Assembly (NCBI RefSeq): GCF_901933205.1
Contig: NC_044572.1
Coordinates: forward strand, 60,298,965 to 60,362,964
Length of the DNA: 64,000 nt
Source: Camarhynchus parvulus
Lineage: Eukaryota > Chordata > Aves > Passeriformes > Thraupidae
Direction: 5' to 3'
The notes beneath the pieces were generated by a model. The model had not been told where the DNA came from. It made no database searches and was given only the letters and a program-made list of their open reading frames with translations. The position numbers and the translations under genes are program-made. Shown piece by piece: positions 23,661 through 37,351 of the stretch (position 1 is the first letter of the stretch; each line of letters starts with the position of its first letter).

Positions 23661-26053
23661 GTTTAAAAAACATTCCATTGCAGGTATAGATTTGATACAA
23701 TTTCTCAGAGAAGGCATCAGGGAATGGATTTATTTGAATGTATTGTACAATGTAAAAGAGCAATTAGAGCTAAAGAAAGCATTTCAGCTGTTTTTTGTCT
23801 GCCAAAAAATATAAATTCATATTACCAAAATTTTTCACAAACACACATCAAGCTCATCAGATTTTCCCAATCAAAAACATTCTCTAAAACCCAAAACATT
23901 TCATTTTGAGATTTTCAGAACAGAATATTAAGATTTCAGTCTCAAAAGATTTTGAAAACATTTTTTTTATTCAACAGCAATTTAAAATGAAACCAAATTT
24001 TTAACCTGGAATGGTCTCCCACACCCTTAATTAAACTAGCAAAACATAAACAAAAAAAAAGTAAATTATTTGCACAGCTGGGCTACTAATTAGGAAATAA
24101 AGGCAACACAATTGATGTCTGACTAGTGTCTACCACATCCTACCCTAATATGGTCTTTGAATAAAATACAAGCAAGAAAGACTGAAGCAGCTTTGAACAG
24201 CTCTTTAATTAAAGGCTGGATCTCCCAATATAGTCCCACATTAGCTGGATGCTTATATCACTAAAATTTTGCTATAAAAGGTCTGTGACCACCAGAGCAT
24301 TTGTGTAGGTGAAATCACCACCAAGAAGCTTATAACTGTCTTTCCTTGAAGGAATGAATTCAAGCCAAACACACAAATATAAGAAGTTTCCTTTATAGAT
24401 TTGAGATCCAGAGCCAAGGGGTGCTGCATGAGGGTTTCACTACCCTTGAAAACTTTCTTCAGCAATAAAAACACACCTAAAAGGAAATATAGAGCAAGAG
24501 GAAGGAGCTCCTCTGCCCTTATGCTGAGCTGACCCTGGACTGATGACAGCTTCATTTCCCACTTGCCACAGGATGATTTTGGAAGGGCCCCAATTGTATG
24601 AGAAGTGCTCTCAAAAATCCTCTGGCCCACTTGTGACCTGAAGCAGAGTCCAGCGGAGTGGGTGAATCAGATCAGCTAACACCTTGTCATGAATAGAATA
24701 AAATAATTTAAAAAATTAAAAATCCAAAACAAAAGAGGGAGAGGGAGAAAAAAAGGGAGAGGAAAAGAGAGGAGTAGGAGCACACTCCCACACTTTCTGT
24801 TTAAGAGATGTGATTGGAGCAGGGCAGCCCACTTGTTCTTTTCCAAACTGAAAACCAGACCCCATTTCCCAGTGACTTTCCTCCATACAGAAAGCTGTAT
24901 TTGAAGCAGCATATTCAAGTTAAAATCTGCTTGTTATTTCCAAACAAACAGCACTTTCAACTGCATAAGTGCCCAAATGAAGAGAGAGCAATCAGGGTGG
25001 GAAAGGGAGGGATTGTCTGTAGCTAGATCGTGAACTAGCATAGCCTCAAAGACAGTTGGAGCAGCCCAGGATTTACTGCCATTTATGCAACAATCTGGAC
25101 GTTACAGCAGTGGTGGTTTGGCTGAGCATGACTCTGTTTTGCATTCTCTCTACTGCAAGGGAGTTGTTTTCACTGTGTTTATAGTCAGGGAAGGAGTTCC
25201 CTTCTGTCTGAGGCCGTAACAGCCAGTTAATTACATCCAGGACAAGCTCTTTTTGCACTAGAGCAGTGGCAAGTCTGCCGGGCAGAAACAGCCACTCAGG
25301 AATTTTCCAGCACTTACAAGCAATGAGGGCCCTATCCTGTGAGCAAGGCACAGTGGTAAAGCTGCTGCACACATGGCATTATCTTGCACACCAGGAGCAT
25401 GTGACATTTAGTGACCGAAGGCCCTGGTTATTCCTCAGAGGTAGTAGGGGAAGAGCCTTCTGTCAGAAGTGGCAAACTCCTGACTGCTTCTCTACAAAGA
25501 TGGACAGCAGAAGCTTTCCCTAAATTTGAAGTTACAAATATATTGCTGCTTGAGAGATTTTGAAAGCCTTAGTCATCAGTTTTAAGGCAAGGAGCATTCA
25601 CGTGGCCTCAGGACACTATGAAGGATTACTGCATGACTGCAGCTAATATAAACTCATTCCTGAGCTGTTTGTTTCTCCTTTGATACAAGATTATTTTGGT
25701 TTGGTGTGTTATTTTAAAGGCTTGGGATTTTTTCCTTTCATTTTTTTCTTTTCTTTCATTAAACTACAATAATTTATTAGTCCTCCCCTTTGAAATATTC
25801 CAAATCTTAAGTGGTTTTGAGACATTGGAAGGTCATGACTTCAGTAAATGAGGAATTCACTATACCAAGATCTCTTTTCTGGGGAGTGTCATAACCCTGC
25901 ACTGCACTGCCCAGCATCTCAGCTCCCAGAGTGCAGTGCAAGCTCTGCCCTGCTTTCCTTTGGTGTATGTACTAGATTGTGCTCCAGACCATAAGAAAAT
26001 AGCTTAAATTGTTTCTGGACTTGAGGTAGCCTGGCAAACCGACTGTTTGTGTT

Positions 26054-26091
26054 ACATAAATAGTGCTTGTTATATATAAATAGTGCTGTTA
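26054..26091. repeat. Imperfect short duplication
   Basis: ATAAATAGTGCTTGTTA is followed within a few bases by ATAAATAGTGCTGTTA, an imperfect tandem copy of about 20-base period. Confidence 0.75.
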
Positions 26092-28545
26092 GCTGCCCCA
26101 TGCATGGATCAGTAACTCATATCCCCTATAAAGTGACTATTGGTACCTAGGAGCTCACAACAAGCAAAAGAATGCACAGAAATACTGAACAGCAAAATCA
26201 CAGTGGCCCAAGAGCATTTGCAGCGAGCACACCTACTGCCAGACACCTGGAGCTCTGCCTCCACTGATATCTTTGCCCAGAGTTCTACGTCTCGAAGGTG
26301 TTCTTTGCAGACTGCCCTCAATCATGTTGATAAGCAGTTCATCCAGGCTGGTATGCAGCAGCTGAGATGCAGGCATCTAATGCCCCTTGTGCGTCATGGG
26401 ATATCTGAGACTCTTGTGTAAATCTGTTGGATAAAGCTCAGGAGTCCCTTCCCTGATGAGCAGGCAGCCACAAGACCTCTGAGGGCATATAAAATGTCAT
26501 TCAGCCCTAATTCTATGCACCTTCATTGCTCTCTAATTCACCCCATGGTCTATTATTTAGGCTCAGCTTCTGTCCATAAAGCTTCAATGAGAGACTCTTA
26601 CTTCAGGAAAAAAGATATCCAGATACACTTTAAAGGTGTTTATGAAGACTGAGATGACACAGAGAGATTCTGCAGGTAATTAGAATTAAAACCAAAGAAA
26701 AGCTTCAATCTTTTCATTGAGTTCCTAAATCTTGTCCTAAAAGAACTTTTTCCCAATTAAATGACCTATCTTCAAAGAGATACCCCACTTAAAAAATATA
26801 TATTGGATGAAATCTTGGGCACAGGCTGTGATTTAACTTCTCAATTTGTATGTGCTGCCTGAATAGCTTTAAGATGTTACAGCAGTCAGTGCCAATTTAT
26901 TCCAAAGGATTATAATCATACACTATAAATCACAGAGATGCCACACTAAAGCCATGTTGCTGTGGGATTCAGAATATTTTGGGCTGGGGATTTACTGATT
27001 TAGTACTTCTTTTGTTCATTCTAACACTGCTGTCATATTTTGAGTATGGCTTTGTAAAGTTATGCTCCCTCATAAATTAAACTGCTTAGCAAAAGTGCTT
27101 AGTAATGATTTTACATTTTGGCTTAAACACAAACCTTTTTACTTTGTTGTATTACAGCCTTTTGGAGCTATCAGCTGATTTAATATCCTGCTCTTCTAGC
27201 TTCCCTTTTAGCTGAGAGTTTCATACAGTCCTTCAACAGTTCTGATTCTTCTTCCACAATTCACAGCAATAAAGGTCATTTTGCTCTGTACTGGGAATAA
27301 AAAAGTGACTTTTGAAATGAGCAAAGATCATTACATAAAAAGTAGTCTCTTCACAGATTTTGTCAGATCCCACAAAAAAGGAGCTTTAAAAATACAGTGT
27401 GGCCCATATATGTATTTAATATAATGCCTGAAATGACAGTAATACTTCTCAGGGGATTTGTGAGAACAAATTCATTAATATTTGCACAAGGTTTTCAGAT
27501 CAGCCTTTTTCTTTTGCCTTGTTTGGCTGGTAATCTAAAAAGAAGGCTTAGTATGAAAGTGAAGGCTTAATCCCTTGGGAATGCAGTGCATGTTGCATAA
27601 ACAAGTGGTCTTACATGTTCAGTCATTAAGATACATTTTAGAAGGGTTTCTAGAGAACTTTAAAAATCCATTGCTTCAAATTTGTGGTCATCTGCAAAAA
27701 TACCTGATTAAACAAAAAAAGATGGGGAAATATGATTTAATTTGTGATTGTGCATTTGCAGAAAGCTAAATTCTCTGAGACTTTTGCCATATCAAAATGT
27801 TCCTACCTGTTTTGGCTGCACAGTTGAAAAACAACCTACTACCATGTGTAGAGTTATTCACAATGCAGGGGCTACATTTATTAATATCCTGGGAGTGAGC
27901 AAAATTGTTGTAAGGCAGTCTTAACTCAAATTGTCTTTGTTTTTATTGGATTGCACCTTTGCTTTAACATCAACTCAATTTTTAGCATTTAATATGACAT
28001 TAATACAAATAAATCATATAAGGCTTGCTCTTAATGGATTTGCAGCATGCATGAATATCACACACGATAACGTATTTCCAATTCACATTAATCATAGGGG
28101 GATAATACATTGGACAATAAGACACATTTTTGACAGGTTTGTGCAAGTTTAGGTTTGCTCAGTCCAGATCTCCTTTTCCTCAAAATCATTCTCTGCCTGA
28201 TTTATGTTTCAACACTTCCCCAAATACATCACTCCAGCCTCTAAGATTGTTAAGTACATTGCTGCAATCCAGCTTACTATTCCAAGTGACTGCCAGTCTG
28301 AATCAAGTATTAAATTCCATTTTAGAGCAATTTATGCTTCTAGAAAGATATATGAAGGCTTTCATTTTTTTTTTCATACTTACATCCTATGACTCTTGCC
28401 ATTTTATGCCCTTTAAATGAGAGAAACACAAAATTAATCTACTCAAATCACTTGAGATCTGCCCACCCACACTCGTGGCAGCAGTCCTTCTCCAAAACAA
28501 TACAAAACAACAAAAATGTAATGAGAAACAAACAAAGAAACACAT

Positions 28546-28579
28546 AAAAAAAAAAAAAAAAACAAAAAAAAAAAAAAAA
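28546..28579. repeat. Double poly-A run (A17-C-A16)
   Basis: Two long A runs are separated by one C. Upstream sequence from about 28495 is also A/C-rich. No retroposed gene body is recognisable on either side, so it is listed as a simple repeat. Confidence 0.9.
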
Positions 28580-29048
28580 CTACAAAGCCCACCAAACCTG
28601 TTACCTTGTTTTTATGGCTATCTTCCTGCCAGTCAATTTCTATACCACAGGAACTAATTAGTGACAGACCCAAAGCAAAATCCACGCTTCTACAGACTGG
28701 ATTTAGAATTTTTTTTTCCCTTAGATATTTTTTTTAACTAGATTTCTTTTTCCCTTTATCTTCCTGATCTCTCTGCTATCCAGTCTGTGGCCACTTGCAG
28801 CATTTAGTTCCTGCCTCCTTTTGCTCCTTTCCATGTTTCCATCTGCAAAGTGCAGATAGTCAGCTTGGTGGGAAATCAAGGAAAGCTTACCCTAGCACCT
28901 GAAAGATTTCCTCTCACAGCAATTCACCTGGAAGCATTGCTGCTGTGGATGATAAGAGTCTTGCCTATCATACTGTGTATTTTCCCTCCAGCAGAAAAAA
29001 CTTTATAACTGAATGTTTAACTGGGCTCTAGCTTAGCGGAGACAACAA

Positions 29049-29090
29049 CCATATTAAGGAGATCTTATTAACCATCTTATTAAGGAGATA
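29049..29090. repeat. Imperfect short tandem duplication
   Basis: ACCATATTAAGGAGAT and ACCATCTTATTAAGGAGAT lie about 22 bases apart as two diverged copies. Confidence 0.7.
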
Positions 29091-29576
29091 AGTCTCTTAT
29101 TTTGAGCCCAAATAGTTCTTTTGCTTTCAACATAGTTCTGCTATGTTGACTACAAAATTTGAGTATTGTCGTCTTGTCAAAATAATACACCCTACTTGGA
29201 AATTCAGAAGGTCCAATGTTCTGATTGACTTCCATGTTTCAAGGCCCAGGATTAAGGTTTCTAATTTCTGTCTTTAAATAAAGATGAAATAATGGATGTG
29301 GGCATATCTTTGAAGACAAATGACCCAACTGCCAATCTATGCACAATTCAGATCACACTGATAAGTATTTGTCAAGAAATTTTGACCACACTCACATCAA
29401 TACATCAATGTCACACTGTAACTGTAGTTTTGGCCTCACTTTATTTATATTTTAGGCTGATATAGAGACAGGAAAGTTCAGCACACCTTATAGGTTCATA
29501 GAAGGCATCAAAGTGCAAAGACTCAGCCTTGTACTTAATATGGATAATACTCCTTTTTTGTGTGTGTGAATTTAAG

Positions 29577-29600
29577 AGTATTTATATATATATATTTATC
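29577..29600. repeat. TA-rich microsatellite-like patch
   Basis: A run of about six TA dinucleotides flanked by TTTA and TTTATC. Confidence 0.75.
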
Positions 29601-32600
29601 TCAAAAAATTCCTCAAACATTACTGTTGTCACTGAAGAACCATCACTGGGTTTCAGACTACTGAGTTAGGAACTTGGTAAACAAAATGGGAAAAGTAGAA
29701 GTCACGTATCTCATTTGAGGCAATTATTTCATTACTCCAGGAAGGAGGAACACAACAGAACCAATTGTCAATCAATGTCTTCCATATCTGTGCTTTTTAA
29801 AATTAAAAACCTGGCCATAAAAACTGAGTATATTTCACGTCTACTGAAATGCAATCATACACACCAAGACAAAGAAGTTTCCCAGTGCTCTAAAACAATC
29901 AATGTCCATATAAATTAGTTTGTGATCCATATTACTCAACTGTATCATTTTATTTTATTGAACACATTAATGTGAAATAAAGACCCACATGTTCATTGTA
30001 CACTGCCTGAAAGCTCTTCCAGCAAAGGAGAAATAAAAAGTAATTAGAAGAATAGCTGACTAAAAGGATTTAAAATTTTATTGAGACCTCTGGCTTTTGT
30101 AAAGCCTGCATTAAATTTATTTATCTGAATGCTTTGCTCACCTCATTCCATTTTTCACATAGAAACAGAATTAATTGAACAGTTTTGTAAGCATGATTAA
30201 CCCTATATTATTGTCAGAAAGAAGGGCAAAAGAAGTATAATACATAAGGCAGCAAAATAGGCTATCATAAAATACTGCCCCAGGACTATATCATACCAAT
30301 CTAAGTGAGTCAACAGCAAACAAGAAAGTATGCCTTGGATGTTTGATCTATCCTTTTCTAATTAAGATGGAGGTGACCTCATTCTTGTTTCCACACACTC
30401 ATGAAATTATTCTAATTTCAGAGTCAAGCAATGATCTCACAAGAGCCAAGAAATGATTGCTTTGGCTTGATATATCCAGGTCAGTACTTTAAAGCTACAT
30501 GATATGTTACTACATTAGTAATTTTTAAAAAATATTTAATGTTCCTTTCATTGATTTGCTATTATGTCAGCAACGTTATGGTGTAATAATATTACCCAAT
30601 AAATTCATATCTCTTTCTGGAGGTCTTTTAATAATTTTTTAATATATTTTGCCCATTCTCTGTTCCTGGTTTGATTATGACAATACAGCCCTTGAGAGCT
30701 TTGGACCAAGTTGCACCAAATTTTCCCTTGTACCACTAATTGTAGTGGAGTTTTGCCACTTCTTACGAGTACCTCTGTCAACCCTCTTCTTCCCAGTGAT
30801 AAACAAAGCCAGTGATGTTTAGTTCTTTCTAAAATCTATTCTACAGAGGGTTTTTTCTCATGAAAATTCTCCTCCTTTCCAATGAAGATAGGCCTGCACA
30901 TTTTAAATCAGCACACAATGAGCATACTGGTCAGAGAAGGGCTAAGATACAGCAGTATATATTTTTTTTCACCCTGGAAGAGAAGGTTACACCGACCCTG
31001 GCGCTGGTATTACTGTAATAAACTCTGTTCTTCCTTGCATTCTAGCTGAGAAAGCCTATTGTAATCATCAATCAAATCTCCCAAGGAACATGGAAAGCAG
31101 ATGTACCATTGCATCTACTTCACAAAAGAATAACTGAGGAAAAATGGTCTTCCTAAGGTCCAAGAGGCCATAACAGAGCTGGCAACTATCCCATATTTTC
31201 CAGTCTTTAAATACAGAAATTGTCTTCTACACTGCGCAAGGAAAAGCAGGAAAGCAGTGTGGAAAAGATCTTCCTTCCTGAAAACAGGAACCTTTCTTTG
31301 GATTAAGGATTAGGAAAGACATTAGAAGGAATGTCTGTCTCGGAAGTGTATTTGTTTCAGTGAAGAATAGGCCAGGAGTATTTAGTCCTCATTACTGATA
31401 AGAAATCTTCATCACGGATTGCAAATGCTTGTTGACTTTTGCCCTAGCCATCCCAATTTTCTCATTCGAGTTTGAATCAGCTGCTGTACTGCCAAGAAAA
31501 CAGAATCACAGCTCTATTAGTTACAGTAGGGGGGAAAAAAACCCAAAAAAACCCGCCAGCACAGAAAACCTTGCACAATGAAGCATTTTGAAATGCTATT
31601 TCTTATTGTCCCATTCAACGTATTTCAGAGCCAACAGTATCAGAAAGATTTAGAGAGCTGAAGGAACAGGGACAAGTAGGTGCTGCTTTTAAATGCTTTT
31701 TCAAACACAGTGTTGTAATTGGAATCAACAGTATAGTCCAGCAATTCTGTCTCACTGATACAAAACATGTGTAGTAATATCCTTCTCCAGAAGGACCAGA
31801 TGTCCAAGGCAGTCAAGGATTAGCAAGACATTGCCCCAGTCTGGTTCTGTATCTCAATTTGCCTAACCTATTATGCAGCAGCCATTCTCCAGCATAGCTC
31901 TAGCACCTGGAGACCTGCAGCAATAGTTAATAAAACTCCTAATGTGGATTGTGGAAGAAGATTCTTTCTACATTTCCTTTTTTTTTTTTCAGGGGCCCTT
32001 GATGGTAGCAGTTCATTTTTCATACAAGGGCCACATCAAAATTAGAGCTGTTCACACTGGCGGATTGTGGGACGTGGTTAATCAGTGGTGGTGACTGTGA
32101 TTTCAGTGAGCTGTCCTTTAACTGCTCTGGCCAGAGAGGTTTAAAACACTGTGACTGCTGACACCTTCCCCATGCTGACAATTATCATCCACTCAGCCAA
32201 ACAGAGCAAATAAGCCACTAACGTACCACAGTTACAGCAGGAGCTTTGTCAGCATGTTTTTAATAGTGGGATTCAAGTAAGAGCTTCAGATAACATTTGC
32301 CACTCATTCCAACATCCCACCACTCTCCCTTTCTTACTTGGAGCCTTATTTATGCATGTGGGTTGTGGCATAACCCATGGACAGGACTTTTGCAGCTTGA
32401 AAATGAGATACTGTCATACATGTCACAGAAGATCAAATGAAGCTTTCCAATATACTGCCCCAGAGGTATTAACTTAGAGTGGCTCTCCTTCTCCCAAAGG
32501 ATTGAAATAATCTGCCCAGAAAGCATGAGCCTGGCAGTAAGCTCCAACTGTTTTAGTAGAAGACGGGGGGAGCTTCTGGTATTATTTAATAACTGTAGCT

Positions 32601-34058
32601 CCTGGCAAGGGTTTAATATGCACATTTAAGCACTGCATTTAGCTCTGTTTGTGTGCATGCTAGATTGGATCTGTGGGGCACTGAAGTACAGCACAAAATG
32701 TGGTTATGTTCCCTCTGAGAATTTCTCACTCGCCCTGGGTCCAGCCTTAACTAAGAATCATTATTTTTTTCACCTGGGGTAGGTTCTTCTTTGCAAAGCT
32801 AACAATTTTATAGTTGTAAATAAAGAAACAGAAATAATCAGTGGTCCAAGTAATACAACAGCAATAGACTCTTTGACTATCAAAATGTCATCTGAAGCCT
32901 GCTGTTTTCTCCACTTGTGGCTCCACAGGGCTATAACTTATTTTAGAAATTTGGTTACAATAGATGAGAGTGGAGGTTTCTCGAACCAAGCCAATTGAAA
33001 CATTTTCAAACAGCAATCCTAGATATTATTGCACAGACCACATATGGCAAAGACAACAATAAGATGAAAGACAAAAAATCCAGTAACAAAAGGTTTGCCT
33101 CTATGAAGCAATTTGTCTCTGCATTTAATGACTTTAGGTGTGATATAAGTTATGGCTTGGAGTTCAGCAGAATCTAATGTCATGAAGGAATTCTGTAACA
33201 CAGCTATTCCTGTGGTATGACTGCCCATTTTTTTTCACTGCAAGTTGAATCTTGCAACTTTTACCTTAAAATGCCCCCAAGAGAATTTTATATCACACCT
33301 CCAACCTGATTCAGAAATGCAGAGCAATATGTTTTCTGCATAAAACAGTATATGGAAAGTCTAACAGCAAGAATAAACCTGATTCAGATGGTAACTGGAG
33401 TTGTCAGGAAATATTCCATTCCTGCACAAATGGATAAAAGATTACTGCAGTCACCTCTGCCTTCTATGCCCACTTCTTCTCAGCTGTGCACACAAACACA
33501 GAAAAAGTGCTGTTGAGATCTGCTTCAGACAGCTGTAATAAATCAGCAATACCCACCAGTCCTTCCAGCACCAGGCAGGCTGATAAACAACTGCTGATCC
33601 AGGAGTGTCATGGAAAATGTTCTGTGTACTAGAAACCACAATGCAGAGCAAATTTTGATATTGGCCCGTTGGTATGCTATGTCATAGATGTTGAATAAGT
33701 GGAAATACTCAAATTAACATGTTGCTCACATGTTAAATAAAGTAGATTCATAGAATTGCTTTTGACCTCTAGCAGAGTAGAGCTCATAATCACCTCTCTG
33801 TAGAAGGTAGAAGAATCAGTAGAAGGTCTGGGCTAAGAAGTCTTTTGACACAGCAACAAAAGCAGTCCCAGGTCCAGTGTGTATTCAAAAAATGACCTTA
33901 CCCTGGGCAGCCAAAGGAGGCACCTCTGCAATGCATTCCTTAACATGCCCCTGCACCAAAGGCCACTGCAAGCAGACAGAGGCTCCTCCAGCATCTTTAC
34001 TTTCTGGAGGCAGCCAGAGAAGACCAAACACTTGTTCTGAGACCTCCAAACAAGAAGG

Positions 34059-34073
34059 AAAAAAAAAAAAAAA
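34059..34073. repeat. Poly-A run of 15
   Basis: An uninterrupted run of A in an A/C-rich neighbourhood (to about 34110). Overlapping K- and F-rich open frames near 33833-34236 are artefacts of it. Confidence 0.9.
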
Positions 34074-37000
34074 GCCAACCAAAAACAAACAAAACCAAAA
34101 TGAATAATTTTAAAAAGAAAAAACAAAGTTTCAACTCTGCTCCACTCTCATTTTTCTCCTCTTGTACGCTAATGTTAAAGAGTAATGCTAGAAGAAAGGA
34201 ATTAGCTGGCCCACATAAATTGCATATCATAAACACGACTAAATAATTTTTGTTGCTCAGAAGTTTGGAAAAGTGTGTGCATACTGATTTGAAGAAAAAT
34301 GATGATTTTTATGTCATTTATGTTTCTTTAACAATCTTCACACCTGAAAGTTGAACAAAAATGCATACCAACAAAAGATGGTGTCCCTACTAGCCACTTA
34401 CTGGCATCCTTACTGGTATTGTCAAGCCCCATGTCATTACCTTCAGATTTTAAAACCAGCCTTAACTAAAAATCTTCCAGGCATTATTTTTAGAGAAAAT
34501 TGGTCTTATTCATATACAGATAGTTGCAAATGTAAAAGAGCATTCACTCTTTTCTTTATGAACTGAGGGCATCTGGATTATTTTATCCTCCTGTCATTGT
34601 CTGGCTGTGAGATTGTTGAGTACGAGTGTGGGGAGTGCCAGAAATTAATTCAATTTTAGAACTTGATTTATATTAACAAACTTGAGGAAGAAAAAAAAGT
34701 CACATAAATCATTATTATCATTCCCCATTCCTTATTTTAATAAATGAAATGTCAGACATCTTTTACCTAATTTGTTAGAGAGGTTGTAATTCTTTCTGAT
34801 TCAAATAATTCCACTGTAGTTTTGAGATTCTGTTGTAGCCTGAGGCTGGCTGAAAAAATATGTGCTTTGAAAGGGTTAACTTGTGGAACACACTATTAAA
34901 GGCAGCAGTAAAAGCTGTGACTCTGTACAAAAGGAGAGCGGCACTAAGAAGGGGGTGAAAAATAAATAAACAAACCACTATAGGGTGGAATCACAGACTT
35001 ACAGAGACCTTAAAGGAGAACCGACCTCCTTGATTATAGAATGCAAGTATGCTGTTCTAATTAAATTACACCCTTACCTTAATATTTATAACTCTGTTTG
35101 GCTAATTTCATCCCAAATAAGGACTTTATTGATTGAATAGCATCAGTCATAATTCTCTCTGCTTCTCTTTGTGGTTTATACCTTCTGGACACTGATCTTC
35201 CAGCTTTATCAAAGTGTTTTTTCCATCAAAACAATCATGTTTATTCCTCAGCTAATCTGAAGCCAACTTTTAAATGCTTAGCCCACAAGACTAAACCACG
35301 GGCATATTAGCTATGTTGTTTGAACCATAAAATAAAACCCTTGGGAAACTGAATTTTTTTTTCTCTTATTTTTTCTGACACAGAGAAGTAACCACATCAA
35401 ACATATTCTGTTTGCAATTTTCACCAAGGAGTTGCTTAGGCAATTTTCTTGGCAATGGAGATTCAAGAAAGTAAAACAGAAATCTGCTGAAGGTCATATT
35501 TATTGTTAACCTTTTTCAATCTTGTCACAATTACAGTGACTTTGCAAAGCTCGTGAAGTAGGAGGTGCCTAGAGTTTCTGTTGAGGCAAAATACAGACTT
35601 TCTAACTTTATATCAGCAACAGACAATTCCTGTGGGGAAAAAAAAGCAGCAAGAATGTAAGAGCTTCCAGAATTTGTGAAAATTTATGACAATTTGTGGA
35701 ATTCTTTCCCATGGAAAAGAATGTACGGTTGGGAATGGACTTTGAACAAACAGCAACATTTGAATGTAGGCATCCATGTGTCATGGCAAATCAAGAATGT
35801 TTAACCATTAAGCACTGAGAAATATTTTGCTCCATAGTCAATTTTGATTTAATAAAGAAATCATCAAATAGATATGATTATGAAGTTTGTGTACCAGAGA
35901 CAGCAGTTTAGAGGATCAAAGAAACCAGCCTGCCACATACAGTCAGTCCCTGCCCTCACCGATCCCTGATTTTCTGCCTCTGTGACAGGAATTGCCAACC
36001 TCTTTCACTAACAGTGATCCACATCATTTCAGTGAAAGTCTGTGTAGAGACTGGCTTTCATCTCTCAAAAACCCTGCATCGGTGTTTTCCAGGTTGAACA
36101 CAGACTCTTATTTGACATCTTCTCCTTGGCTCTTCCCACAAACTCTCATAGAATCCTGTCCTTGTTCCCTGCCCACAATACCTGTTGTTATGTACCCATT
36201 AAGCTGCCTTAGCTCCCTTAAAATGCCATCTGACCCAGAAAGCATCAAAGGTAACATTTGTCTCTTTCTCAGAAGGTCTTTTATTGACCTCCAACAGAGG
36301 ATTTGAGAAGACAATAACGGAAGTGTGCAAGCTAAGCATTAGACCTGAGATCCTCCTAGGTACTTGAGCATGAGAATTTCATTTCTATTAAGATGAGACT
36401 GTCCAAGATGCTCACTCACTTCACGATAGCCTCATTGCTAATTTATTGAACATAAGGTGAGCTTAGTTAGTTTTGGAAGTCACACCAATGGCATAAAACT
36501 GTCACATACTCAGCAGCAAAGGGTCAAATAGGAGCATTCCAAGCGACTCAGCCAAGGGTAGGCAGAGGTTGTATGTAACTCACTGCAGGCCAGAAACATA
36601 AGGAACTTTGGAAGAAAATAGCAGGCAAGGAAACAATAGTATTCTGAAGACCAAAAGGTAAGTCAGGAATTTGAGAGGAAATACTGAAAAATCAGTCAAA
36701 AAATAACATCTTTGGCTGAATTAATAAAATTCCAGAATTTTTAAGCACAGCAGAAATTATTTTCTTGGAATATTCTGGAGAGAATAAATGAAAACTCAGA
36801 ATGAAAATAAAAACAATCAGGAGAGCTCCAGCATCATTGAGTAATAAAAGGCTTTCCTTATTTGAAAATCCTTTCTCACCAAAAACCAAAACAACATCTT
36901 TTTATGGTTTTTTATCACTTTTGAACATTAGTCACAAACCAGGCTAGAAAAGAATCCAGAGACAGATTTTTGCTGATCAACAGAAAACAATGTAAGTGCT

Positions 37001-37316
37001 TGCAGGCCTGTGGAAATGGGCTTTGGATTTGCAGTGTGTATGGGAAAACATTCTGTCCCAACAAGTCCATAAGAGAATGAAGGAAACACAGCAGATTCTC
37101 ATATATACTCATTTATATTTTATCCTCATAGTTCAAATATTTTTATCTTATCATTGTGAGTATCTCCAGAGCTGCAGGCATTTATTGCCAGGAATGAACA
37201 ATCAAATGCAGTTTATGTAAAGGTAACTTGAAAGTTAGCTCAATGACTGTCAAGCAGTTTTTTGTCAAGAATAACTTCAGAAGATGTAGTTATTTCATAT
37301 CTGATGGGGATTTGAT

Positions 37317-37351
37317 TTGTTTATTCAAACTTTTCACTTGTTTATTCAAAC
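37317..37351. repeat. 21-base-period duplication
   Basis: TTGTTTATTCAAAC occurs at 37317-37330 and again at 37338-37351, separated by TTTTCAC. Confidence 0.85.

Larger units (their letters stand above)
22896..28545. other. Unique non-coding DNA, no gene seen
   Basis: No exon or interspersed repeat is recognised. It contains an A run with a purine tract near 23618-23660 and a near-duplicate pair of ATAAATAGTGCT-type segments near 26054-26091. Open frames such as 24253-24630 (minus strand, 125 codons) show no domain, no codon pattern and no splice context that would support a gene. Confidence 0.55.

Noticed and set aside
24253..24630. Minus-strand frame of 125 codons
   Set aside because: No recognisable domain, no splice context and a length within chance expectation for 64 kb in six frames.
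34991..35040. AATCACAGACTTACAGAGACCTTAAAGG-like stretch as a CR1 3' end
   Set aside because: Resembles the terminus weakly for about 25 bases and then nothing; not enough to call.
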